DNA of 64,000 bases from Cryptomeria japonica (taxonomy: Eukaryota; Streptophyta; Pinopsida; Cupressales; Cupressaceae): the NCBI RefSeq assembly GCF_030272615.1, contig NC_081415.1:235535803-235599802 (forward strand), in the 5' to 3' direction. Positions within the stretch are counted from its first letter, which is position 1, and every line of letters starts with the position of its first letter. The notes beneath the pieces are model-generated. The model was not told where the DNA came from and ran no database searches. It saw only the letters and a program-made list of their open reading frames with translations. A program made the position numbers and the translations under genes. Shown piece by piece: positions 13,039 through 24,054 of this stretch.

Positions 13039-13631
13039 ATACCGATAGAGACATATAGTTATAGTTGTGGTCATTGAAGGACCAACTTTTTTATATATTC
13101 TACATTTGTATATGTATATATCGACTTTGACAAACATGTCACATGCCACATTTTTGTAACTATTATTGATTTGGCATCTATGCCATTTTTTGATATGTAC
13201 ACGATTATTGTTCATTTTGATATATATGAAACTTGATATTCGATCCAATTTATTCATTGATATATATCAAACATGATATTCCTAAAATTTAGTTATTTGC
13301 TATTGAAATGTGATCAAATTTGTTTATTGTGCATTTGTGTTGAAATGTGATCGAATTTGTTCATTACTTGTAATTCATATGGCGTATACTTTTAAACTAT
13401 CTATTGCTCATATTGTGTATACCCAAGTATTGATACCAGTAATGCTGATATTGTGTATTTTTATTAAGTGAATTTACTTTGAGTCCTTCGTACATGAAGA
13501 GATTGGAGTGAATTTATCTAAGGATGAGTCGACTTTGGTAAGGTTTTCATTTAAATTTTATTCCATAACAAGTTGACCTTAGGGTAAGAGACACACCTAT
13601 TCATCCAAATCACGTAAAAAAGAAGTTTAAG

Positions 13632-15818
13632 CACTTATGGACAATCCATGTGAACCAATGGGGTCGTGTTTTCTCTACCTAAAAAATCCTCTCTCAGTTT
13701 TGGGCAACTCGATTATGTTTTCTTATAGTGAGATTTTTTTTGTCGCATAAAAAACCGTCAGTGAGAGGTGGCAAAATAGTGCATCTTTCGCTATGCTTGT
13801 TGTGGGAACAAACCGTCAGTGCGAGATGTCCGAGTGGCTGGGTTTATTCTATGTGTGCCCTTGTTTTGCTTCCCAAGATGTCCAATCATTACAAGCCACC
13901 TCGTAGCGACGTTTTCCCTTGAGCGCTCAAAGTGGAAAAAATGGTCAAACTTTGACGCGCGTAACTCGGGGACCATGGAATTTATGGAAAATCCATTTGA
14001 ACCTATGGGGTCATGTTGTCTCTACCTAAAAAATCCTCTCTCGGTTTCAACCAACTCGATTCCGTTTTCTTGTGGTGAGATTTTTTTTGTTGCATAAAAA
14101 ACCATCAAAAACCATTAGTGAGAGGTGGCAAAATACTACATCTTTCGTTCTGCTTGTCGTGGGAATGAACCGTTAGCGTGAGCATGTCCGAGTGGCTGGG
14201 TTTACACAAGGTGTTCCTTTGTCTCACTCCCCAAGACGTCTGATCGTTACGAGCCACCTCGTAGCGACGTTTTCCCTTGAGCGCTCAAAGTGGAAAAAAT
14301 GGTCAAACTTTGACGTCGCGTAACTCGGAGACCGTGGTAATTATGGACAATCCATTTAAACCAATGGGGTTGTGTTGTTGCTTACTAAAACATCCTCTCT
14401 TAGTTTCCATTTTCTTATGGTGATATTTTTTCTGTCGCATCAAAAACTATCAAAAACTGTCAGTGAGAGGTGGAAAAATAGTGCATCTTTCATTCTGCTT
14501 GTCATGGGAATGAGCCTTCAGTGCGAGCATGTCTGGGTGGTCAGGTTTATGCTAGGTGTGCCCTTGTCTCACTCCCCAAGATGTCCAATTGTTACAAGCC
14601 ACCTCATAGTGACGTTTTCCCTTGAGTGCTCAAAGTGGAAAAAATGGTCAAACTTTGACGTCGCGTAACTCAGAGACCATGGCACTTATGGATGATCCAT
14701 TTGAACCTATGGGGTCATGTTGCTTCTTCCTAAAAAATCCTCTCTCGGTTTCGACCAATTCAATTCCATTTTCTTGTGGTGATATTTTTTCTGTCGCATC
14801 AAAAACCATCTGTGAGAGGTGGCAAAATAGTGCATCTTTCATTCTGCTTGTCATGGGAATGAATAGTCAACGCGAGCGCATCTGAGTGGCTAGTTTTACG
14901 CTATCTACACTCATGTCTCACTCCCCAAGATGTTTGATCGTTACGAGCTACCTCGTAGCGATGTTTTTCCTTGAGCGCTCAAAGTGAAAAAATGGTCAAA
15001 CTTTGACGTAGCGTAGCTCGGAGACCATGGCACTTATGGATGATCTGTTTGAACCTATGGGGTCATGTTCTCTCTGCCTTAAACATCCTTTCTCAGGTTT
15101 AACCAATTTGATTCCATTTTTTGTGGTGATATTTTTTCTGTCGCATCAAAAACCGTCAAAAACTGTCAGTGAGACGTGGCAAAATAGTGTGTCTTTCGTT
15201 CTACTTGTCATGGGAATGAACCGTTAGTACAAGCACATCCGGGTGGTTGGTTTTAGACTAGGTTTTCCCCTGTCTCTCTCAACAAGACATCCGATCATTA
15301 TGAGCCACCTTGTAGCGACGTTTTCCCTTGAGCGCTCAAAGTGGAAAAAATGGTCAAACTTTGAAGTAGCATAAATCGGAGACTGTGGCACTTATGGATG
15401 ATCCATTAGAACCTATGGGGTCATGTTGTTGCTACCTAAAACATCCTCTCTTGGTTTAGTAAAACTCAATTCCATTTTCTTGTGGTGAGATTTTTTCTGT
15501 CGCATCAAAAACCTTCAAAAATCATCAGTGAGAGGTGGCAAAATAGTGCATCTTTCGTTCTTCTTGTCATGGGAATGAACTATCAGTGCGAGCACATTCA
15601 AGTGGCCATTTTTATGCTAGGTGTGCCCTTGTCTCTCTCCCCAAGATGTTCGATCATTACGAGCCACCTTGTAGCAACGTTTTCCCTTGAGCGCTCAAAG
15701 TGGAAAAAATGGTTAAACTTTGACGTAGCATAACTCAGAGGCTGTGGCACTTATGAACGATCTGTTTGAACCTATGGGGTCACGTTGTCACTACCTAAAA
15801 AGCCCTCTCTCAGTTTCA
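13632..15818. repeat. Tandem array of about 350 bp units between the two transposon genes
   Basis: Unit starts, taken at the CACTTATGGA-like motif, fall at about 13632, 13978, 14337, 14683, 15031, 15389 and 15749, giving spacings of 346-360 bp and six full units plus a partial. Each unit contains the palindrome TTGAGCGCTCAA (13919, 14277, 14622 with one change, 14971, 15329, 15687). It is followed by a conserved stretch reading AAATGGTCAAACTTTGACG or close to it. Frames of 60-98 codons recur through the units, but stops move between units, so I do not read it as protein coding. A single diverged unit is present in the relative at about 59669-59730. Confidence 0.9.
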
Positions 15819-16136
15819 GACTATTCCTACTAGCCCTTCAAATCGGGTAATTCAACCGTAACTCAAAACTTTCCCAAAACACTTGGAAAAAAATTTGCAT
15901 ATTCAGATACCCATTTGCAAGTTATTTAACATATGTCAAAATCAAACTCAACTATTTATATTCAAATAGTACTAATTTATAATCAAATGGTACGAGTTTA
16001 TTACAAATGTATTTATAATCAAATGGTACAAATTTGGGCTCTCAAAATTTGCAAATCAGCCCCATGGACACTTTCATATATAAAATTTGGCATCTTATAT
16101 AAACAATCAAGCTCAATATTGTTTATATTTACAAAA

Positions 16137-16330
16137 TTTTGCATCTAAATATGCAAATTACAACTTGTTGTTGTTTTTTTATACAAAAATTAGCATCTAT
16201 ATATGCACATTACAACTCATTGTTGTTTTTTATATAAAATTTAGCATCTATATATGCACATTACAACTCATTGATGTTTTTATAAACAAAATTTGGCATC
16301 TACATATGCACATTACAACTCATGTACATA
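16137..16330. repeat. Short tandem repeat, period about 53 bp
   Basis: Four imperfect units containing GCATCTATATATGCACATTA begin near 16137, 16191, 16243 and 16295. They lie just downstream of the transposase stop codon. No coding value is seen. Confidence 0.75.
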
Positions 16331-16456
16331 TTATAGCTCATATGCATGTAGAGCATATCCAAAAAACCAAAGTTACAACGTTTTGCAAAAGATATATACA
16401 AAATTGTCAAAATTATTCTACCATATTGTAGAATTATTCTTCTAGATGGCCCAAAA

Positions 16457-19400
16457 TCAATCAAGTGAATGTTCTGGATCAGGTCTAACCCTTAGTCTCT
16501 CAAGTATTGCCTCGTGGTTTGATTCACAAACTTTCCACAAATCCTTGTTAAGAGGTCTACCATGATATTTAATTAATATTTATTGCAACAAGAAGGTTTG
16601 AGTAATGAAGAATATGTCTATGTGTCTCAAAGTCCTCAAACAACCAGGCATTAGAATTTTTGATAAGTTACCTGCATTTTATAGAAGGGTAAGTTAATGC
16701 TAAAATCAATACAACGATTGCTAAATAAATGAGTTTAAGAGGTCTCAATACAACTCGACACAACAATGGTACCTTCTAAGCCATGTCCCTATCACAACAA
16801 CAGATCCTATTTGGTACTCAATACCCTCTCCATCAACCATTGTAGAATCCAATTTCTTTTTGGCCTCAATACAACGACACAAAAAGTAATATGGTACTTC
16901 TTCATTGTTCTCATCTGCAATAACTACATATACATGACCTACATTTAATAGAAGGATATAAGTTAATACCAAAATCAACATAAGTTAATACTAATAAATT
17001 AAGCTTAAAATTGTAGTAAATTGCAACCCTTTACCTGGTTCAACTATGTCTAATACATGGTCAAAATCCATTGATGCTTAAATCTGGTTCATCTGTAGTG
17101 CTCTAGGAAGTTGATATGTATCTAGGGTTTGCAAAGGTCTACAAGACCATTGGTCAACCCATTCTTTTGATTTAGATTCATCCCACAAAAAATGCATACA
17201 CGAAGAGCAAAAGCATGCAATGTGTCTAGTATAAATAACTAGTGATGTTGCATTTGAACTTCTAAATGAATGCATGTCACTTGATCCAGTAAGTGTACAA
17301 CAATCTAGATAGTTTTCAATGTTAGATTCACTTATTAATCAAAAATATCTAGAAACCATAGACTTACTTGCATTACCTATTCCCATCGTAGAGTTACACC
17401 ATTGCACAATTGGTTTTGCATCTATTAAGATTGCATCACCTTCGTACTTCAATTCCTCTCTAGAAAGAGATCTTTTCACATGTGCTCCCGCACCATCATG
17501 CTCTCCTTTTCCATGCCCTACCTCAATGAAATTCCAAAAATGTTGCACACCACTTGTCACATGCATCCTAGTCAACCAATAGAACATCCTTGCATTCTTG
17601 AATTGTGCGGTGCAATTGTCCAACCATATTAAGTGTTGGTTGTATCATATATCTCTTTCCCCTAAACTATCATAGAAGACTATAAATAATCCTTGCACAA
17701 ACTCTTACGAATGAGTATGATCATTGCTGATATAGAAGTGATATTCTCTTATAACCTTTTTGTCCTCCTTGGTGCTATCATGTGCATGCATGAATGCTAT
17801 ATGTACAAAAATTGTAACTTGTGTAGAGTGGTAATACATAGATTGTACTTCATTTTGTGGCTTTAGTGTATAATTCTCAGCAAAATCAACGATAGAGACA
17901 ATAGTACCAAGGGGGAAAGTGTCCTTACACAACTTGAATTTCTCATCTAACCACCTAGCTCTATTTGTGTGACCTATGTACTCATACACTAGTTTCTTTT
18001 GAAACATCTTCATAAAATCAGCTATGCATATATCCCTTTTCACTAACTCACACCTCTTTAATTCTTTTCCATCTTTAACACCATATGTGACTGACTTATA
18101 TTTTCCAGTAGAAACTAGTTCCTTACCAATTTCATGTGTGCTATCCAGATGTAGGCATCTATGCAACTGTTGCAAACCGCCACATGTAGGACAAAACCTC
18201 TCAAACACATCATCTTATAGTAAATGCACCCGTCATCTTGTCTACATAGTGCACTTGAAATAAATTCTCTCGATGACTTAGGAGGTGCTTGTAGACCACA
18301 TTCCTACAAAACATTGTTATTGTGCAAAGTACAACATATATAGTGATAAATATTATAATGCATGGAAAATTCAACATGGACCCTACAACAACATGTAGTA
18401 CATGCATGATTAATCTTAACATAAAATGGTTTTGTTATCTCAAAAAATCTTTGACTAATTTTAATCTGAGGAAAGCTTTGAAGAAACCTTTCACAAAATC
18501 GTGTTTGAGTGGTATCTAAATAGTGTTTTGGATGTGGCTTGCGATTACTAATTCTAATTCTCCTTCTAACAACATATCTTTGGTTGGGTGAAACCCTTGT
18601 GCTTTCATGCCAATATTTCTCAATTAACGTTCTTAGTGCATCAACAACAACCTTGTCCTTGTGTGGGAGTCTACCCGAGAATGCCCAAAGAGAATTATTG
18701 TTAGGATCCTCGATTTTCTCTCGCCTCTCTAAGGCATAGTGTAATGTGGTTCTACTTATCCTTAATGACTTTCTTGTTTTGCTTATTAAATGAGATTTTT
18801 TCATTTCCTTTCCCATTATCGTTGATGTGAGGACACAATGAGTAACATTAGAATCTTTAGTGCATGATTTCAAACCAATGGCTTGGTATGCATCAAAAAT
18901 ATTTCTCACATGGTTCTTTCACTATTATTTTCGGATGTTCTTAACCCCAAAATTTTCATCGTCTCTCTAAATTAAAGATTTTTAATCATTTCAACAACTA
19001 ATTGGCATCTTCCACTTTGATTTAAGGTTTCATAATGGTTATTCCAAATTCTTCTAACCATTCTTCTACAAGTTCTTTCGGATATTTTATCATGCATTGG
19101 CTTCACAATATTTTCATCAATATCTATTAGGAACTTTGGTTTTCTATGAATTATTCTAAGAGGTGTTAAGATTGGTGCATGCTCTTCATTTTAATTAGGT
19201 GCATTATGTGCATTGATCACATCAAATTCAAATGGCATATATTCTTCAATTTCATTAACATGTGCATTCACTGAATCATTTTCAAATGGTGTATGTTCAT
19301 TGCATTCATTAGGTGCATTCATCATATGTATTTGAATTGGTGTATGTTGATCATTTTGATTTGGTGCATTCATCATATCAATTTCAATTGTTGAATGTTC

Positions 19401-19517
19401 ATCACTTTCATTAGGTGCATTAGATGACGTACCTTCATGTAATCTCTTCATATGATCCCTTTGTCTTTCCTTTGTTGCCTCTCTTTGTTCATTTGTTCCT
19501 CTCTTGTTCTTTCCCAT
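16457..19517 (-). pseudogene. DDE-like transposase of the TIR element, decayed
   Basis: The start MGKNKRG is at 19517, followed by an N-terminal region with imperfect NAPNE..EHTP repeats. A helical region (18909-18560) contains RTTLHYALERREKIEDP and SGRLPHKDK. A Cys-rich FCPTCGGLQQLH segment lies at about 18203-18165. The catalytic core has DFAENYTL (Asp codon 17885-17887), LDNCTAQFKNARMFYWL (Asp 17618-17620) and GHGKGEHDGAGAHVKR (Glu 17501-17503), a plausible D-D-E set. The C-terminal part includes ENNEEVPYYFLCRCIEAKKK (16930-16860), then, after a probable intron, a segment ending at stop 16457. From 18208 to 17078 the frame is the same but broken by three stops, and upstream parts need frameshifts. 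I recall related proteins in other eukaryotes, but this family placement needs a search. Confidence 0.72.
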
Positions 19518-19906
19518 TGTCCTACACATAACATCATGATGACAATCCACAATCAAATAGAAAAAAAAAAAAAAAATGATCATCATTTTGTTATAATCTA
19601 AAGTAACAATAATAAAATAACTTTAAAAGAACCCAAAATACAAGACAAATCAATCATGATCAAAGCAAAAAAACAACAAATGATCATGATTTTGTTATAA
19701 TCTAAAGTAACAATGATAAAATAACTTAAAAAACAATCTAATATACAAGACAAATCAATCATTCCAAAGCAAAAGTGACAAAATAATATGAAAACCTAAC
19801 TGTTACTGTCCCAAAAAATCATGTGCAGAAGCAGCCGGGCCTTCAATCAACTTGCAATGCTAGTTTTTAGGCCGTTGGGACCAAAATATATTCAGATTTT
19901 CCCATA

Positions 19907-20198
19907 AACCGTACGGGTTATGGAAAACTTTTATGTCAACATTCACAATTTCTCATAACCCATACAGGTTATGTAGAACTAGAAATTTCTTGCCTTAGTT
20001 CTAAATAACCCGTACAGGTTATGTAGAACTAGGGAAAGTAGAGGGGGAGAGGGAGAGAGGGAGAGAGATTGGGAAAATGATGGACAGGGAGAGAGGGAGA
20101 TTAGAAAAAGGAGAGAGGGAGAGGGAGAAGGAGAGAGGGGGGTGGAGAGAGGGAGGGAGATTGGGAAAAAGAGAGAGGGAGGGAGATTGGGAAAAGGA

Positions 20199-20279
<81 letters not shown>

Positions 20280-20805
20280 TTGGGAAAAGGAGAGGGAGAG
20301 AGGGAGAGAAGGAGAGAGGGGGGTGGAGAGAGGGAGGGAGATTGGGAAAAGGAGAGAGGGAGGGAGAGAGGGAGAGAGAGAGTATGGGAGAACAAGAAGG
20401 AGAAAATGGTGAGAGAATCGAAAAAGAGAGAAGTGTGAGGGGGAGAGAGATGTGATAGAACTCAAGGAAGATAATTAGGTCTTAGATTAGACAAAGACAA
20501 TGATGGGGGAAGGAAGACGAGAGAGAGAGGAAAAGAAGAGATACATGCATGTATACAAACATATATCTATATAAATATATGTATATTATAACTATAGATA
20601 TGCATTTATACATACATAAACACATATTATCTAGGTATGTCTAAAACATGTGTAGTAAATGCTAATTTTACAAGCATACATTATTATGTCTTCATAAATC
20701 GTACGGGTTTTGTGAAACAAAAAAAAAGTTTTTAGTTCTTCATAACCTGTACAGGTTTTGTGAAACAAAAAAAATGATTTTAGTTTTACATAACCCGTAC
20801 GTGTT
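19907..20805. promoter_or_regulatory. Right subterminal palindromes (six copies)
   Basis: Palindromes lie at 19907-19919, 19957-19970, 20007-20020, 20697-20709, 20744-20757 (AACCTGTACAGGTT, perfect) and 20792-20805. All fit the consensus AACCCGTACGGGTT and most are set in CATAA...TTATG or CATAA...TTTTG contexts. They lie upstream of the transposase start, so they might also act on its promoter, for example in self-repression. That role is inferred only from position. Confidence 0.75.
20035..20440 (+). repeat. GA-rich low-complexity tract with (GA)n core
   Basis: The plus strand is almost purely G and A for 400 bases, with an uninterrupted (GA)n run at about 20204-20275. It lies within the right subterminal region, between the two clusters of palindromes. 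Long Ser/Pro/Leu or Glu/Arg frames across it on both strands are compositional. Confidence 0.92.
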
Positions 20806-21682
20806 ATTTAAAACTACGAATAGTACTTTTTGTTGGCTTGGTAAGAGGGTCGGAAAATGACCCTAAGGCTTGCAAGCCCATTTTCCCACCTTTTTCGTCC
20901 CTTTACACGTTTTTTCATCCTCCAACATGATTTCTTAACTTCATCGTCATCAGGCTTACAAATGATCAAGTGGGTATCTCTAAAATTACCACCATAATCT
21001 CACACATCTTTTTTGTTTTCTGACCATATAAATTTTTCTATTTTTGGACAACATTCTAGCATAGTAAACTTTAATTTTATTTATCAGTGCCTTGACAGTC
21101 CTCACAGACATATATCTATCATTTTTTTAATAACTTTTGATATACTTGACCAAATTCAAAATAAATTACATATTATTGTTCTACACTACATTCTATACAC
21201 TTATAAAAAAATAAATTTGCATTTTTTATTATTTTGATGCAAGTTATGCCCAACACACGAATAGGTACCAAATTTTCAGGATGCGGTCACTTCCAAAAAT
21301 CATAAAAAAAAAATACTTAACGAAAAATTACAAAAAGATACACAACTTCTATATCTCATTCTTACCTATCATCCTACGAAAGGGTTTTGCAAAATACTAA
21401 ATCTAACTATATATTTTGTGTAGCACACAAAAACAACTATGTTATATTTTTTTGAAAAAATCAGGAACATTTTTTCGTGCGTGAAAGGTTTGACCCTCTT
21501 AATATTATCCAATTTTTTAAAAAATTAGTAGTTTAGAAACTAGATTCAGAGTACTACAATTCTTATTCTTTTCTCAACTCCTAGTTTTGAGTGCATGACC
21601 TTCAAATAGCTCTTTGAAGTTCAGATTTACCTGTTTTCAGGAAAAAGAAAAAAAAAAGTGGCCACTTATACCCCCCTTTTTG

Positions 21683-21706
21683 TTTACCATCTTGGTGCAC
21701 TTACCC
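21683..21706 (-). repeat. Right terminal inverted repeat
   Basis: This is the inverted copy of the left terminus; the shared inner GTGGCCACTT lies just inside it (about 21659-21668). It is followed by target duplication AAGA at 21707-21710. The last 610 bases are shared with member A at 1-610. Confidence 0.95.
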
Positions 21707-21710
21707 AAGA

Positions 21711-23952
21711 TACAAAACATATTTTAATGATATCTTTGTATCCATCAATCTCATGATAGGAAATTACAATATGGCACAATCTCACAACACAAAATAATTT
21801 CCAATTTGACAACTTCTTAACAATACACCATTGGTTTATTAGTGGAAGTTAGCATTGATGGTGACTCCTACTTCTCTTCCAAGAAGCATAGACATAATAA
21901 TATAAATGACACTAGAATTGATACATGGATCTAATTCACAAGTCTTCAAAATGGTTAGTCTGACAAAATTATTATATTATGCTATTGTTTCTTTTGATGT
22001 CGAGATGGTAGTGATGGGCCCATGTTATAATATAAATCCACTCATTTTTAGAACAAGTGCAAGCCATTGATTACTCCTTAAAGATCAATTACACACACAA
22101 CTTATAAGGGTTTTTTGTTTGACAACCTTTTAATGTTCCATCATTGGTTGATGTCTTATAGGTCAACAATTTAGAAAGCCCTATAGAGAGATCATGACTA
22201 ATATAACTTTAGCACCACATGATCTAGCCCAATGTTACTCCAAACAGATGATACAACTTATATTATCTCATGTTGCACTACTAGTGGATATTAAAGAAAG
22301 GTACATAAAAGAATGTCACTAGATTCATTGGTAGTTTTCAATCTAATCATTGTGATCTCTCCATATTCAAAAGGTTGTAAGCTAAATACTATGAAAATCA
22401 TTAATACTCCACAATTCCCAACTATACAACTTCTTAGCATGCAAGGATTTTTTAATTCTTAGTTTCATTTCATTAGTGAGAAAGACTATAAATATCCAAA
22501 CGTTTCTAGTCATATTGTCTTTTTTTGAAAATGGGATAAATGTTGGAGAAAAAATTATTATTGTAGACTCGAGCCTTTAAGGTGATGTTTGTAATTGTTG
22601 AACATTAGATAACTATTATGAGGACCACTTATGTAATTTATTCATTTAATATATGAATGAAAACTGCTATTTTGTGCCACATAGTCTTCTAACTTTCTTC
22701 ATTTTGACAATAGCCTTTGTTTGTTGGCTTACTGATTATTGATTTATTTGTTAACAAATGATTGTGTAAACATGTACCCTTCATTGCATAAATAAATCAA
22801 AGTGATTTGAATATAATAATATTTTTACTATAAAAGATCATTTATTTCAACACATCACTTTAAATATATTCAAATTCCAACATCTCCTCATTTTTTTTCT
22901 TTTTTTTTTATTAGAAGGATATGTTGCAAATCATAAGATAAACTTACTTCTAAATTCTAGAGGCTATTTCATAGGCCACCAAGTCACACCTATATAATTT
23001 CCAATGTAGGTGCATATTTACATGAAAGTGTAAATTTGTTTGTTGGCTTAACGATTAATGATTTATTTGTTAACAAATGATTGTGTAAACATGTACCCTT
23101 CATTGCAGAAATAAATCATAGTGATTTGAATATAGTAATATATTTTTACTATAAAAAATCAAATTTATTTGAACACATTGCTTTAAAATATATTCAAATT
23201 CTTATATCTTCTCTTTTTTTTTTTCTTTTTTTTAATTAAAAGAATATGTTGCAAATCATAATAAGAACTTACTTCTAAATTCAAGAAACTATTTCATAGA
23301 CCACCAAATCATACACCTATAGAATTTCCAATGTAGGTGCATATTTGCATGAAAGTATAAATGTATATATCAACAATTTTACCTATAATACTACATTTGA
23401 TTGCTAATAACAATACACTAAATGTAAATAACTAATACACTTCCCCTGTACTCTTCCTCTATGTTGTTTTGCAATGCCAAAACAACTCCGAATGTAAAAA
23501 AAGCACAGCGAATCGTTCGTGCCTTTTACAGGTTGTCCCTTGCAATTCACGTATTCGCTTTCTTGCGGCGAAAGAAACTACAACTGCCTTTCAAACGTAG
23601 TATGACATGCTTAAAATTTGACAACAACAATATGTTTTCAGGAACATTATCTTAATTAAAAACCCAAACTGACAAAATTGCTTCCTTGTCAACTACAGTA
23701 AACTTCCCACCAGCAAAGCATTGACAGCTATGTTTCCTCCCTCGAAGCTGCACCCCTCCGACGAAATAATTAAATAACATAATGCACGCTCGGTGCATGG
23801 CATCCAGATAAAACAGAGCTGTCTTTTAGATGAGACCGCCACAAGAGGAATTTGCTAGGAAGCCACCATTGCAATTTGCAGTCCTAATTGGCTTGTGATT
23901 GCCAGCGGTATAGCAGTCGTTTTCGTCCAGCTGCGACTTCGCCGTCTCTGCC
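21711..23952. other. Duplicated upstream flank of EXORDIUM-like gene 1
   Basis: This stretch is homologous to 52626-54525 reversed. No gene is supported; the small frame at 23461-23655 is disrupted in the sister arm. A local tandem duplication lies within it (22716-23360). Confidence 0.7.
22716..23360. repeat. Local tandem duplication, period about 319 bp
   Basis: The segment starting TTTGTTTGTTGGCTTA is present twice in a row (about 22716 and 23035), each with the same T-rich middle and the same end near ATGAAAGT. The sister arm has one unit (about 53215-53520), so this doubling is specific to arm 1. Confidence 0.85.
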
Positions 23953-23960
23953 TATTTAAA
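23953..23960 (+). promoter_or_regulatory. TATA box of EXORDIUM-like gene 1
   Basis: TATTTAAA lies about 95 bases before the ATG, in a GC-richer promoter with transcript start expected near 23985. The same box is conserved at the matching place in the sister gene (52618-52625). Confidence 0.7.
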
Positions 23961-24054
23961 CCCCACCGCATCCTCCTTGTTCCCACACAACCCTTCCACA
24001 GTTCATCGTACATCTTTCAAATCTTTCTTCCACTGCAAATAACTCCCGCTTTAA

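Larger units (their letters stand above)
9811..21706 (+). mobile_element. Complete 11.9 kb TIR DNA transposon with two convergent genes
   Basis: The left terminus GGGTAAGTGCACCAAGATGG (9811) is inverted at the right terminus (ending 21706), with 21 identical outer bases and a shared inner AAGTGGCCAC. Four-base direct repeats AAGA flank it (9807-9810 and 21707-21710). The unoccupied site survives in arm 2 as a single TCTT (minus-strand AAGA) at 54526-54529. Inside, in order, are left palindromes, an intron-rich plus-strand gene, a tandem array, a minus-strand transposase, right palindromes and a GA-rich tract. Both genes contain stops or frameshifts, so this copy is not autonomous. A 4 bp target duplication fits groups such as Sola or Academ, but I do not assign a superfamily. 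Confidence 0.93.

Noticed and set aside
13728-15733. Series of similar 60-98 codon frames that could suggest a repeated protein
   Set aside because: They follow the 350 bp tandem units, shift frame with unit length and are broken by stops at different places, so they are DNA repeats and not protein repeats.
13632-15818. CRISPR-like array of spaced repeats
   Set aside because: Units are 350 bp and homologous along their whole length, without unique spacers, in a eukaryotic genome.
19979-20465. Long Ser/Pro/Leu-rich (minus) and Glu/Arg-rich (plus) reading frames
   Set aside because: They are translations of a GA-rich low-complexity tract; all frames are open because stop codons cannot occur in such sequence.
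9811-21706. Assignment to hAT, MULE, CACTA, PIF/Harbinger or Tc1/Mariner
   Set aside because: Target duplications of those groups are 8, 9-11, 3, 3 and 2 (TA) bases; here it is 4 bases (AAGA), and the termini do not match their usual ends.
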